Positions 1 to 12,678 are shown, numbered from the stretch's first letter. The stretch: 64,000 nucleotides of DNA from Pempheris klunzingeri (GCF_042242105.1 NC_092026.1:23388191-23452190), one strand, 5' to 3'. Made by a program: numbers and translations. The notes: generated from the sequence alone by a model not told the origin.

Positions 1-104
1 GTCACCACACCGCAGCTCTGAATTTAGTAAACATGCCTCGGCAGGATAAAGGTACAGAGATTTACTTTGTCATCCATCAACATAATTACATAGATCATGA
101 TAAA

Positions 105-290
105 TGACCAAAATCTGGGGATTCTTGAATCCTTAATGTTGAATTCCTGAATCGTTGGGTCTCTCTCTAATTAAAGAGTTTGGTCTAGACCTGCTCTTTA
201 TGGAAAGAGTCTGGAGATAACACAGTTATGAATTGGCCCTATAGGATTAGAGATTGATTGATTGATTGATTGAAAATACAGGTTTATTAA
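105..290 (-). repeat. Dispersed repeat, copy A of an inverted pair
   Basis: The segment from about 121 to 276 is, in reverse complement, nearly identical to 31345-31486. The shared text includes 'ctccagactctttccataaa' and 'gagagacccaacgattcagg'. A short GATT-type tail borders it (about 254-274). The CTTTATTTATAGAGCGCCAATTC-type sequence in the other copy is common in fish interspersed repeats. Two copies 31 kb apart in opposite orientation indicate a mobile or SINE-like element, but I cannot name the family. Confidence 0.7.
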
Positions 291-1970
291 TCAAATCCAC
301 ATTTAAAAACACTGCCATTTCCTTTGACTTTAATTTGAAAGTTTGTTAGTTTGAAATAGTGACAACAGTGCAAGTCCAATATTCACACTCATTATAACTC
401 TGGTTTGTTTCCAACTCCTGCAAAACAGCCAATCAGCATTATACAAATGCAGCGTGTAGCTAAAACAGAGGGAGTTGAGCCTGGCTGAACTTGTTCCAAG
501 GTTTGTTTTGGAAATACGACATTTCTGTAATCATAGTAGCAGTTAATGTGTAATTATTAGTTATATATTATTCATTCATTTATTATTAATTTGATAATTG
601 ATTTCCATTTTCACTTTTAATTTTCTCTCTGCGTGTCAGTATCAGTCGCCCCATTCATCAGACTTTAATACTCACAAGGCCAATAAAAACCATTATGCAG
701 ATAGTATGCAGTATGCAGGAACTGCAAGATACAGCTTCTACACTCTACTACCCCATAACACAGCCTGACCTCTGACACTGCTGTACAGAAGTGTACATAA
801 AGTAGCTTGAATTATAAACTAGAAATCCTCCTTACCTTTAAAGCCACCTTATCTGTTAGCTCATTCAGTGCAGTGTAAGAAAAGTTGTTTTTCATGCTCA
901 CAGGGCTAATAGAAATAATATGGTATGCAAAGTGAAGAGCACCAAGGAACCTTGCAGTTGTGTCAGAAAGCTTCAGACAGACATGTGGCACAGCTGTGGA
1001 GGTGTAGAGTAGAATAAATGTGTTACATGATGAAATCAGCTAGAGAAACAGCAATACCAAACAAGTACTGTAGTTATGGTGTGGATCCAGTGTTATTAAG
1101 AAACGTGTGTCAGTGTTGTTCATTTAATTTCTGTAAGTGTCATGTGTTTGGTCCTTCTGGCCCTTGTTTCTTTCATTACACAGTATAAATAATGGACATC
1201 TGCTCTGTTAAGCTAAGAAGCATTTCAGTGCTGAAGAAGAGGTTGTTTAGGTGATGGTTTGTGTTCTGAATCACAGAACTGTGTTGGTATAAAAGGGTTT
1301 ATTCAAGGCATATTATAGTGTTGACACAGAGGAACTTAAATTAGACAATAGTGAGAATTCAACAGACCTGTTCAGATGTGCTTGTAACAGCCTCCTATCT
1401 TAATGCAGAACTGTAAAGAACTGAGTGAGGATTTGCAGACACTTCTTATGAAGGAGTGTGACTTTCATTGCTCATAGCTGGACACAATCATTTGACGGAG
1501 AATATGCTGAAACTTAAAAGAATTTTGAAGGATTCTGCTTTGATATTGTTTGTACAGCAAAAAAATGTATCCATAGCATTTAACTGTCCTCATCATTAAA
1601 CGTTGTTGTTGTTGTTAAGGTTGTACAAGTCAGTGTTGCTTATTAACTTAATACACTATATTAATCATCCACGTTGTTATTTATGTATTTATTTAGTATT
1701 TTATTTGTTTTACTCATGTATATATATTTGATTGTATTTGTATTAACCGTAAAGAAGTGTCATTCAAACTATTTCAATCATTCATACGTTTTTTTCATTT
1801 TAAGTTTTATGAATAATATAATTTGAAGAATTATGAAATGTCTTCTTAAGTTTTCTGGGCCGAGATGAAAAGATGAACATACAGAAGCAGACCGAAGGCT
1901 GAACGTCAGCTGAGGATTTCCATGAGACAGTCGATTTACAAAATGCAAAGTGAGGGAACAAGAAAAATCT
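291..1970. other. Intergenic spacer, no gene seen
   Basis: AT-rich sequence without a convincing exon, RNA gene or long reading frame. It holds short AT-rich runs (about 550-610 and 1670-1760) and a small GTT repeat near 1603. Nothing here is supported as functional from sequence alone. Confidence 0.6.
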
Positions 1971-1974
1971 GAAT

Positions 1975-2165
1975 CAAATCAATATTTGGTGTGACCACCC
2001 TCTGCATCAGCATCAGTTCTTCTGGGTACACTCGCACAAAGTCAGGGATTTTGTAGGATCATAGTCTGGTGTTTGATTAACCAATTATACCAAACAGGTG
2101 CTAATGATCATCAGTTTCATATGTAAGTCAAAGCACAGTCATTAACTGAAACTGAAACAGCTGTA
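1975..2165 (-). mobile_element. Tc1/mariner terminal fragment
   Basis: The stretch with 'aatatttggtgtgaccaccc' followed by 'caaagtcagggattttgtag' and 'ttataccaaacaggtgctaa' resembles the end of a common fish Tc1-like transposon. It abuts the transposase fragment at 2166-2518, which appears to come from a different Tc1 subfamily. The join is therefore either a nested insertion or a deletion junction. Confidence 0.55.
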
Positions 2166-2905
2166 GGAGGCTGAATCTTGCCACCCTACCCCACAGCCCA
2201 GACATATGAAGACTACGGGAGGTTGTTGTCACATGTACTACACAACCAGTAGTGGTTAGGCATTCCTGCAGCTCCTTTAATGTTGCTGAAGGCCTCTTGG
2301 CAGCCTCCCTCACCAGTTTTCTTCTCGTCTTTTCATCAATTTTGGAGAGACGTCCAGTTCTTGGTAATGTCACTGTATTTTCTCCACTTGATGACGACTG
2401 TCTTCACTGTGTTCCATGGTATATCTAATGCCTTGGAAAGTCTTTTGTACCCTTCTCCTGACTGATACGTTTTAACAATGAGATCCCTCTGATACTTTGG
2501 AAGCTCTCTGCGGAACATGGCTTTTGCTGTAAGATGCGACTAAGAAAATGTGAGAAAAAGCTACTAGGACAGCTGAACTGTATTTGGGGTTAATCAGAGG
2601 CACCTTAAATGATGGCAGGTGCGTACTGACTCCTATTTGACATGATTCTGAATGTGAACACAGCCACATCCCCAGTTATAAGAGGGTGTGCACACTTATG
2701 CAACCACATTATTTTAGTTTTTTATTTTTACTTCCCCCCCCTAAAAGATTTGTTTGTTTTTCAATTGAGTTGTACAGGTTATAGGTCACAATAAACATGG
2801 AAAAAGTTCTGAAATGATTTATCTTGGTCTCATTTTTTTACATCACAAAAACCTGCCATTTTACCAGGGGTGTGTAGACTTTTTATATCCACTGTATATT
2901 ACTAA
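2166..2905 (-). mobile_element. Tc1-like transposon, 5' end and N-terminal transposase relic
   Basis: Read on the minus strand, the outer end near 2900 carries the Tc1 terminal text ('gtgtgtagactttttatatc') with 'ccactgta' at the edge. About 380 bases further in is a broken transposase. Its N-terminal helix-turn-helix region (about 2336-2518; key residues include RDLIVKTYQSG and WNTVKTV) is followed in another frame by the second helix-turn-helix block (about 2166-2370; RTGRLSKIDEKTRR, ATLKELQ). The DDE catalytic domain is missing and frames are shifted, so the copy is dead and non-autonomous. Confidence 0.85.
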
Positions 2906-3199
2906 TCAGAGATACTAACAATATATATCTGAATATATAAAGTATTCCCATTCCCAGTGTGATGTGTGTAGTCTCCCTACTAACAATGTGAAAAATACCA
3001 CAATATGTCATTTGCACATTCAGGCTTTGATGTGCCAAAGGAAAAACACTATTAGGTTAATGTGACTTTTTTTCTCTTTGAAATACATTTCCACACTTGA
3101 ATTACAAATTAGGTAAATTGGCAAAATCTACAAACTTTCAGCTGTGTTCAATGAAAAAATCAAACAAGAACACCTGAAATTGCTCAACACTACACAAAT

Positions 3200-3700
3200 T
3201 CAACACAATATGTCACTTTTAATGAGTACTGCAAGCACCTTTAGTTCTTAATAGAACACCCTTTTACTGTTCTGACCTGCTGCAAACATGATGCACAGCC
3301 AGACACCAGGTTCTGACAGCATTCCTGAGGAATCTCAGCCCATTCCTCATGGGCAACAGCCTTCAGCTGTCTAATATGCTTGAGTTTGCGTGCTGCAACC
3401 TCCTTCAAATCCCACCAGTAGTATCTAGTATCAGGACTTTTTCTAAAGCCAAGCCTTGGTGGACTTTGAGGTATGTTTGGGATCATTGTCCTGTTGGAAG
3501 GTCCGATGGCGTCCAAGCTTCAGGTTCCCCACAGATGGCATAATGTTTTCTCCTGGATTTCCTGATACTTGATTGAATCCATGTTGCCCTCCAAACACTG
3601 CAGGTTTCCAGTGTCAGAAGAAGCAAAGCAGCCCCAGAGTAGGTAGTGTAACTGTAACTGAACTTGTGAACTATGCCTCCAACAGTAATTAATTTCAATT
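3200..3700 (-). pseudogene. Tc1/mariner transposase relic, C-terminal half
   Basis: The minus strand encodes a Tc1 transposase C-terminal half. It covers the segment before the second catalytic Asp (about 3480-3560: [13 protein letters not shown] in frame fragments) and the C-terminal block (3241-3516: WDLKEVAARK, EEWAEIPQECC). Because the C-terminal half lies upstream of the N-terminal half at 2166-2518 in transcriptional order, the two are separate elements. Frame breaks show the copy is inactive. Confidence 0.8.
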
Positions 3701-3745
3701 CAATTCAATTCAATTTCTTTATTGTCATTGTAAGTCGAGCAAACA
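3685..3745. repeat. AATTC repeat plus 'tttattgtcattg' repeat tail
   Basis: Five AATTC-type units run into 'ctttattgtcattgtaagtc', a motif found at the ends of fish interspersed repeats. The segment is short and I cannot assign it to a family. Confidence 0.45.
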
Positions 3746-4284
3746 ACGAAACGCCTGCCAGAGGGCAACAGATTGACCAAGTGGTGGCCAGAGTGGGAAG
3801 AGTCTTTAAAAGTAAGTATCAGTTCCTATTGCACTGGAACACGGTACAGGGTAAAGAGGGGACATAGATGCTTTAGATTATAATTTAAGTGTTTCCACTG
3901 TTACTTCCTGTGAATATACTGGAAAGGTGAGTGACAGGCAGAAGCGAATGTGGACTTTTTGTTGAAATTGCCGTTTGTACAGTGATGATTTTTAATTGGT
4001 ATTATTCAGTTGATGTTTTAGCTACAAAAGATCTGCTCTGCTGCTCAGTATTAAGTGATGCCTTTAGTGCTCCAAATGCAGCAAGTTAAATACACGGACA
4101 ATGGCAAGTGGCCGAAGTTCCCACCTGTCCTGAACGGAACACGGTGACGTATGGGATGTGGGCGGGATTAGACCCACTTCTTCTTCCGGCCGCAGCCAGC
4201 ACGCACATCATCCTAACAGCAACAGAAAAGTCGTCAATGCTTAGTGTTTATTGTCTCAACACTTCCACCAGTCCTCTGCAGAAC

Positions 4285-7200
4285 ATGTCGAGACTCCAGA
4301 GCCTGAAGGCTTTAATCCAGCAGCGGCTAACTGTGGCGGTGGATGAGATAATCGGGCACTTCGAGAGAACAATAACCGAGTATGAGGAAGAGATGGAGAG
4401 CCGCAAACTGCTCAACACGGTTTTCAAACAGGAGGAGAAGCCTCAAAGAGAAGGTTAGTGTAAGAACTACTACTGCTAGTGTAAGAACTGCTACTGCTAG
4501 TGTAAGAACTACCACTACTAGTGTAAGAACTACCACTACTAGGGTAAGAACTACTACTACTAGTGTAAGAACTGCTACTACTAGTGTAAGAACTGCCACT
4601 GCTAGTGTAAGAACTGCCACTGCTAGTGTAAGAACTGCCACTGCTAGTGTAAGAACTGCCACTGCTAGTGTAAGAACTGCTACTGCTAGTGTAAGAACTA
4701 CCACTGCTAGTGTAAGAACTGCCACTGCTAGTGTAAGAACTGCCACTGCTAGTGTAAGAACTGCCACTGCTAGTGTAAGAACTGCCACTGCTAGTGTAAG
4801 AACTGCTACTGCTAGTGTAAGAACTACCACTGCTAGTGTAAGAACTGCCACTGCTAGTGTAAGAACTGCTACTGCTAGTGTAAGAACTGCCACTGCTAGT
4901 GTAAGAACTGCTACTGCTAGTGTAAGAACTACCACTGCTAGTGTAAGAACTACCACTGCTAGTGTAAGAACTACCACTGCTAGTGTAAGAACTGCCACTG
5001 CTAGTGTAAGAACTACCACTACTAGTGTAAGAACTGCCACTACTAGTGTAAGAACTACCACTGCTAGTGTAAGAACTACTACTGCTAGTGTAAGAACTAC
5101 CTCTGCTAGTGTAAGAACTGCTCTGCCACTGCTAGTGTAAGAACTACCACTGCTAGTGTAAGAACTACCTCTGCTAGTGTAAGAACTGCTCTGCCACTGC
5201 TAGTGTAAGAACTGCCACTACTAGTGTAAGAACTGCCACTGCTAGAGTAAGAACTGCCACTGCTAGTGTAAGAACTGCCACTGCTAGTGTAAGAACTGCC
5301 ACTGCTAGTGTAAGAACTACCACTGCTAGAGTAAGAACTGCCACTGCTAGTGTAAGAACTGCCACTGCTAGTGTAAGAACTGCCACTAGTAGTGTAAGAA
5401 CTGCCACTGCTAGAGTAAGAACTACCACTGCTAGAGTAAGAACTACCACTGCTAGAGTAAGAACTACCACTGCTAGTGTAAGAACTACCACTGCTAGAGT
5501 AAGAACTGCCACTACTAGTGTAAGAACTACTACTACTGCTAGAGTAAGAACTACCACTGCTAGTGTAAGAACTACCACTGCTAGTGTAAGAACTGCTACT
5601 GCTAGTGTAAGAACTACCACTACTAGTGTAAGAACTACCACTACTAGGGTAAGAACTGCCACTGCTAGTGTAAGAACTGCCACTGCTAGTGTAAGAACTG
5701 CCACTGCTAGTGTAAGAACTGCTACTGCTAGTGTAAGAACTACCACTGCTAGTGTAAGAACTGCCACTACTAGTGTAAGAACTGCCACTGCTAGTGTAAG
5801 AACTGCCACTGCTAGTGTAAGAACTGCTACTGCTAGTGTAAGAACTACCACTGCTAGTGTAAGAACTGCCACTGCTAGTGTAAGAACTGCTACTGCTAGT
5901 GTAAGAACTGCCACTGCTAGTGTAAGAACTGCCACTGCTAGTGTAAGAACTACCACTGCTAGTGTAAGAACTACCACTGCTAGTGTAAGAACTGCCACTG
6001 CTAGTGTAAGAACTACCACTACTAGTGTAAGAACTGCCACTACTAGTGTAAGAACTACCACTGCTAGTGTAAGAACTACTACTGCTAGTGTAAGAACTAC
6101 CTCTGCTAGTGTAAGAACTGCTCTGCCACTGCTAGTGTAAGAACTACCACTGCTAGTGTAAGAACTACCTCTGCTAGTGTAAGAACTGCTCTGCCACTGC
6201 TAGTGTAAGAACTGCCACTACTAGTGTAAGAACTGCCACTGCTAGAGTAAGAACTGCCACTGCTAGTGTAAGAACTGCCACTGCTAGTGTAAGAACTACC
6301 ACTGCTAGAGTAAGAACTGCCACTGCTAGTGTAAGAACTGCCACTGCTAGTGTAAGAACTGCCACTAGTAGTGTAAGAACTGCCACTGCTAGAGTAAGAA
6401 CTACCACTGCTAGAGTAAGAACTACCACTGCTAGAGTAAGAACTACCACTGCTAGTGTAAGAACTACCACTGCTAGAGTAAGAACTGCCACTACTAGTGT
6501 AAGAACTACTACTACTGCTAGAGTAAGAACTACCACTGCTAGTGTAAGAACTGCCACTGCTAGTGTAAGAACTGCCACTGCTAGTGTAAGAACTGCCACT
6601 GCTAGTGTAAGAACTGCCACTGCTAGAGTAAGAACTGCCACTGCTAGTGTAAGAACTGCCACTGCTAGTGTAAGAACTGACACTGCTAGTGTAAGAACTG
6701 CCACTGCTAGAGTAAGAACTACCACTGCTAGTGTAAGAACTACCACTGCTAGTGTAAGAACAAATATCTAGCATAGCAGAATTAGTAATAACACTGCATC
6801 TAGATGATATCTGACTTAATTCAGTAATGTAAACGATATTATAGTAGTAATAATAAAAGTTTTATAACTAGCGGACTGTTGGTCTCCATAGAAACGGTCA
6901 GTGAGGCTCTGGATTATGAGCCAATATTCCAAGCTCAGGCTTCCTACTTCAGGCTCTGTGCTGTGTCTATGCTCATGTGCCATTTGGCTTTTCGTCTGCA
7001 CAAAATCTCTTAATGCCTCAATTAAGACTGAAAAGCTGAATGCAGACTTTCACTAAAGACGGGTCTTTATAATGGAGCAGTGTGAGGAATAGAAAAACTG
7101 TTATTGCAAATAAAGCAAGAGAAGAAAGCTGGCAGAATAAGTGAATGTAGTTTTTGTTTTACCACTCAGTGACCCTCTACTTATTATAATACTCTCATAC

Positions 7201-9146
7201 TATAATACTATTAATTATGCAATATTAACATCGAGTGCAGAGAAGATTACACTGTGTAATGTTGTACAAATCAGCAGAGAAACGACATAAGAGTGCTTCA
7301 ATGGGCATTTATGAGGCTGAGAGCTTTTCCAGAGAGGTTTACATCCATTAGAGCGCCAGCACTGTCCTCTGGTGGCCCATGAAACCAGTGCAGAATGAAT
7401 GTAGAACCGTTACACTGAAACAAAAAAGATTCAAAACGCAGCATTGTGAAGGATTTAAAGGTTAAAATAACCATAATTGAGGTCAGTGTAGTTAATCTGC
7501 TTGGAGGATTTCTGACATGCATGAAGCCTATTTTAGACACTTGGGTGTAGGACATGGCTCCAAGAGACTGTTTCTAGGTCTAACCATGGGCCATGGACAC
7601 AGTGAAACGCTGCTTCTTTGAAATCTTACTGGTAAGGAAATTTGATGTTGAACAGATCTCTGATAGCTTTTTATCATCGAGGTATTTAACCCCCCCGGAG
7701 CTGTTGTCAACCCGTCCAAATGGCCAAATTCACAGCCACCAAATTCTGACGTAATTCAAAATGGCAGTCTTCCTGTTGGGTTTAGGACATTTTCTTAGGT
7801 CACAACAAGCTCTATATACATATTGAGCTGTTGTAAACCAGATCAGATTACTCACTTTACGCCTCCTGATGTGTGTGTGTGCCAAGTTTGGTGAGGTTTG
7901 AATCATGCCTGGCCATTTTACAGCAACTTCCTGTTTCATGGCCAACAAGGTGTATAGACCTTCCAACTACATGTGGATTGTTCTTCCAGCCACGCTAACA
8001 GCTCTGTGAGGCAACAGTCAGGCCGGCACCAGATGCTTCCAGGTAAATGCTATCACAAGCATACCAAGGTGACAGTGATGGTGCTAATACGAGGATACCA
8101 AGAGCAGGTGTGTTTACTGTGTTTACCATCTTATTTTAACGTGTGAGTCTTTTAGCAGTCGAAAGGATTCATCGTCTTCAGTGATCAGTGTCTGTTCAGC
8201 AGTCCAGCCAACAGCTGTTTAGATATTTCATACTGGATGAACCTGTACAGAACTCCTCTCATTTCCAGAAGTAAAGGCATGAAGTTTGTGGTTAACCTGA
8301 CTGTGTGTCTGTATTTCATTGTTTTCTGCAGACACCCAACAGTCGTTGCTGATAAAAGAAGAGCAGCAGGAGTGGAGCTCCAACCAGGACCAAGAGGAAT
8401 CAGAGCGCCCACACATTAAAGAGGAGAAAGAGGACTTCTGGAGCGCTCAGGAGTTCAATTTCCAAATCACGCATGTCCCTGTGAAGAGTGAAGAAGATGA
8501 AGAGAAACCTCAGTCATCACAGCTTGATCAAAGACAACTGAAGCAGAACAGAGAGGCAGAGCCTCCAACCAGCTGCTCGGCTGCACAGACGAAAACAGAA
8601 GCCAACGTAGATGACCGTGGAGCATCAGAGCCGGGCGGGATCGTACTATCTGGTTTTAAATGTCTGCCTGGATATGATGACAAGACTTCCCACTCTTCTG
8701 AGGCTGTGACTGGACACAGGGGTGACGACTGGATGGAGATTAAGAGAACGCAGACAGATTTAATTACTGTAACAAATAAAGTTCCTGTTAATAATATGGG
8801 GTGTAACACTGGCAATAAGTCATTTAGCTGTTCAAAGTGTAGTAAAAGATTTGGCCAGAAGCACCATCTGCAGACACACATGAGGTGCCACACTGGAGAG
8901 AAACCATTTAGTTGTTCTCTCTGTGGGAAAAGATTCACTCAGAAGGGAAATCTGACGCAGCACCTGACGGTCCACACGAGAGAGAAACCATGTAGCTGTC
9001 CTGTTTGTGGCGAAAGATTTGCACAGAAGGGAAATCTGACACAACACATGACAGTCCACACGAGGGAAAGACTAGGTGAGAGACTGACTGCGATTAATTG
9101 GGATTCTGAGAGGACAGAACTGCATTTAGGACAAAACCTTCAGTAA
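4285..9146 (+). CDS. Two-exon C2H2 zinc-finger protein
   Basis: Coding exon 1 is 4285-4453 (start [15 protein letters not shown], donor AAG|GTTAGTG). Coding exon 2 is 8332-9146 (acceptor TTTTCTGCAG, phase 1 join giving [11 protein letters not shown]). The predicted protein is about 327 aa. Exon 1 encodes the helical N-terminal module (LKALIQQRL...[13 protein letters not shown]) typical of the large teleost zinc-finger family. Exon 2 encodes an acidic spacer with repeated IKEE/VKSEE motifs and then three C2H2 fingers (CSKC...H, CSLC...H, CPVC...H) linked by TGEKPF/TREKPC. It is probably a nuclear DNA-binding regulator, but its target is unknown. Three fingers is few for this family. An in-frame upstream ATG at 4108 extends the frame, but the conserved module begins at 4285. 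The intron holds a large minisatellite. Confidence 0.85.
4454..6763 (+). repeat. 21-bp minisatellite, about 110 copies, filling the start of the zinc-finger intron
   Basis: The unit is close to TGTAAGAACTGCCACTGCTAG (written here as one 21-base period). Variants are mostly GCC/ACC/GCT/ACT at one site and AGTGTAAG/AGAGTAAG at another. The array begins at the splice donor of exon 1. A period of 21 is a multiple of three and the unit lacks stops in several frames, which explains the long low-complexity reading frames on both strands. A higher-order duplication is visible: the irregular unit CTGCTCTGCCACTGCTAG at about 5118 and 5188 recurs 1000 bases on (6118 and 6188). Confidence 0.97.
6764..7530. 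other. Zinc-finger intron, unique-looking sequence
   Basis: AT-rich intron sequence with no exon, RNA gene or repeat that I can support. Confidence 0.5.
7535..7990. repeat. Fish interspersed repeat in the zinc-finger intron
   Basis: Phrases such as 'ggacatggctccaagag', 'caaaatggcagtcttcctgt' and 'gtgccaagtttggtgaggtt' belong to a repeat seen throughout teleost genomes. It encodes no recognisable protein. The family name is uncertain. Confidence 0.5.
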
Positions 9147-9456
9147 ACAATCACGTGTGAAACCCCCCGGTGATGGCAACAGAAAATGAGGCTACCGTTC
9201 TGTTCAGCCAACTCAGGGCGTTAAATAAGTTGAGTCCTAATAGCAGTTCCTGGCTCCTCCTGTCCATATCTTAATGCCTGTTTCCTTCATTTGAGATATC
9301 GAGCACAGTCCCACACACCCTGCTCCACCCTGCTCCCTATGGCTGGATGTTTGAGATGTTTCTACCAATAACTGCCATGTTATGTAATGTTCATTTCTAT
9401 TATTGTAACACTTGGTCTGGTGGTTTGAGGGATTATTATGTATTTATTGATAAACT

Positions 9457-9462
9457 AATAAA
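9457..9462 (+). terminator. Poly(A) signal AATAAA for the zinc-finger gene
   Basis: AATAAA lies about 310 bases after the zinc-finger stop codon, in an AT-rich stretch. This fits a short 3' UTR. Confidence 0.6.
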
Positions 9463-9758
9463 CAGAATGATTACATAATGTGAAGGATTTGTCATGTTGC
9501 TGTTAGACATTGATGATTGGTTCCCTCACCATCCACGCTTCAGGCTGCCAACCCCCCCAGCGGTGTTTGGAAGGTACACACACTGACACAGTGATGTGGG
9601 TCAGTCCACCTCTGGGAACTTTGACGGTTAGCTTTGGAAATGAGCCTCATCACTCATGGATCAGTGGAATCAGTTTCTCTGGTGTGATGAAATGATATCA
9701 AGTTTCATTTTACAAATCACAATACAAAAACTTAAGGGCATGGTGATGAAAAACAATG

Positions 9759-9764
9759 TTTATT
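9759..9764 (-). terminator. Poly(A) signal AATAAA for blvra
   Basis: Plus-strand TTTATT, read as AATAAA on the minus strand, lies 44 bases past the blvra stop codon. The 3' UTR would be very short and converges with the zinc-finger 3' end about 300 bases away. Confidence 0.65.
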
Positions 9765-9807
9765 CATGTTTAAATAAGATCAAGCTTTATCAGAAACCAG
9801 TCCATAT

Positions 9808-12678
9808 TCAACGTTGGCAAACTTCTTGTATCCTCTCTGCCAGTTTCAAGCAGTGCAGAACCCTGATTTTCTCTCTCTGAAGTTCTTCGGGACTCACTTG
9901 ACCCGCCAGTTTGGCAGAGAAGATGACCAAGTCCTGCATGAAGAGACCCACAGCCCCTCTTGGTACAGGGGGGATCTGAGTTAGAGTGCCGGAGTCAAAC
10001 TGAAAATTGATGTTCTTAGCCCTGGGGAGGCCCGGCCCCCGTTCCTCAATCCACGTCAGAGGTCTGAAAGGACACAGAGTTCATGTTCATCTAATTCTTA
10101 AACCCGCCCTCTGATTTACCCATCTCCACATCCTTAACTGTCACGAGGCATGTTGCTAATATGGCCACTCCCCAATACATAACATCATATCAAAACCTAT
10201 TTGCTACTGAAAGTGAAATTCAACAAAACTGCAGACATTTCAAGTTAGGGGCCCAATATACTCTTTAAAGAATGACACCATCTTCAGAAGGAAACGATGA
10301 AGCTGAGCAGCACAGACAGTACTGATTGAACATGTTTTAGTCTTTTCTTGACAGTATATAGCAGGGGGGTCAAACTCAATCAAAGAAGGGGCCAAAATTT
10401 AAAACACGGTCTAAGTCGCGGGCCAAACGAGCTCAACATTTAGTGAAGACTCTAAAAGTGACTCTTTTATTATAGTATATAATATAATATAACATAACAT
10501 AATATATATTTTATCCAGAAATATGAATTTAAACAGCCAAACTTCAACAACTTTTCCTCAATAAAATAAGCAGCTGTTCACTGCATTGTGGGATTTGTAG
10601 TATTAGAGGTGGGAGTGTTGTTTACTGACTGGCCGTATATAATTGTATAATTGGGCCTTGAGTTTGACATGTCTAGTATGTAGCATCACTGTGGTAGACA
10701 GAGACGCAGACAGAAACATGCTCTCTCACTTGTTGTCAGAGGTTAGCAGCTTTGCTGTCATCTTGCTGTAGTTGTTAGCAGAGTCCTCCTCCATGGTTGC
10801 TGCAATTACTGACAGCTCACCGAACAGCTCAGTCAACCAGGTGAGGCGAGCGATGCCAGTGAATGCTGGGAAACCAAATCCAGGCTTCAGAGCTCCACCT
10901 GAGACAAATTACAATAGAAGCCCAATCTTATGGCATTTCTTTACACTTTACATATTCAGCTTGAGTTCTAACCCTAAAACTGTTTGTACTCTTAGGACAA
11001 CCTTTGGGGGGGGGCCTTAAAGAGATAGTTTGGAGTAGTTGATATTATTATCAATCATTATTATTATTACTGATCCTACCTACGATAGATGGCGAACAGC
11101 ATGTTCCAGTTTTGAGAAGCAGGCAGGACTCCCAGCACAGATGCTTAGTAATGTACTGCTGTGGACAGAAGCAGCAGAAAAACACTTGAGCCACCTAAAT
11201 GTAGGCCTGGTGAGAAGATCAGTTTAACTGTATCTTCACATTGCTACAGTTCCATCAGACGGTCGTTTCTGATGGAACTGAAGTCATTCTTTCTTTTTTC
11301 TCTCTTCAATGCCACCAGATCCAGTACAGTACAAGAACAGTCATTTGACTTCATAGGTAAGTGAGCTACCCACTGGTTACTTTGTCTTGTTATTGTGTGA
11401 TTTTGGTATGTTAAATGGTTGTTTCAGATCCAAACTAATGTGGTCGTTCACTGATGGAGGCAACAGAAGTACAACAAACTCTTTTGTGCAAGGTAAAATG
11501 ACAAAGAGAGAGAGATGTTTCAGTCCCCCCTCAGGACTAAATACAGTTCACTTAAACTGATGTGGACTATTTTAGATGGCTAACATCTGATTTCCTGCTG
11601 CCTCTGTCCAAAGCAGAACATTGCTCAGCATCTGCCCTCGTACTCCTTCCTGCTCCTCCAAATTAGGGGCATGCTGACCACAATATACTGTAATTAATAC
11701 ATTTAACTATCGATGAGTATCTCATACGTCCCTACGAAACATCTGAACTGTCCCTTTAAGAGAGTTTTCAACACACTAGCTGGCAAGACATTTGATAAAC
11801 TTCAAAACACCATCAACACGTAAGCCGTATCCTAACACTCCCCTAAGAACATACTTATTACTATACTAATTGTACTCCCAGAGACACACTGCTGTCTTAC
11901 CAGTAAAATGAAGAGTACCTTCCTGCAGGGTTTTCCCCTCTACCTCTTTCTTCAGTTCCTTGAAGTCTTCTGTCAGCAGCTCGATGTGTTCCTCATGTAG
12001 AATCACTCCTGACACACACACACACATACAGATATATGGTAGATGGAGATGGTAGAGTGAGATGTGCAAACTCGATTGGGTTACTTGATTTTAGTAGTCA
12101 CATAGTACAATCAGCAGCACCAGAACTTCTTGTTACTGTATCTGAAACCATGTCACCAACTTCCACTGCCATGTGCTGTGTATTACAGACAAATGACTAA
12201 GCCAAACCCCACCACCTCTGTACTGTCCCTCCTGATGTGCACACAGAACGTACATGTGAGCACTTACACATTGTTAGAAATAAGTATCACCTTTTTCTCG
12301 GGCAGAATCCCAGAGCTCCACAGCTGCCTTGTAGTTCATGGTCATGGGATACTCAACACAGACGTGTTTCCCTGCCTGCAGAAAGGTTCTGATGAGACAG
12401 GAGGAGGGATTTGTTTTGGTTAAAATCTGAAAAGTTGTGAATTCTTTTTCTCTGTGGGAGAAATAGATTTGTAAAAGGGTTTAGAGAACAGAGCCATAAA
12501 GCTGTACAGGGTTTGATAATGTAATAATAATGCAGTGAAGGAAGATGCTCAGCAGTCCAGCAGTCGCCAAAAGACAATAATAGTTTATAAGGTTATAAAC
12601 TCCTGACTATTAACACATCCAGCAGACCCCCAGTAACATTAGGGTTCATTTCTCTGTCATAGCTCTGGTTTGGTAAAT

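Noticed and set aside
4108-4284. In-frame N-terminal extension of the zinc-finger protein from 4108
   Set aside because: The conserved module starts at [10 protein letters not shown], and the upstream residues look like translated 5' UTR.
4454-6763. CRISPR-like array
   Set aside because: Units are head-to-tail with no unique spacers, and the host is a vertebrate genome.
4327-6774. Long open frames of 190-295 codons on both strands ([22 protein letters not shown] repeats)
   Set aside because: They are translations of the 21-base minisatellite, whose period is a multiple of three. They have no independent coding signal.
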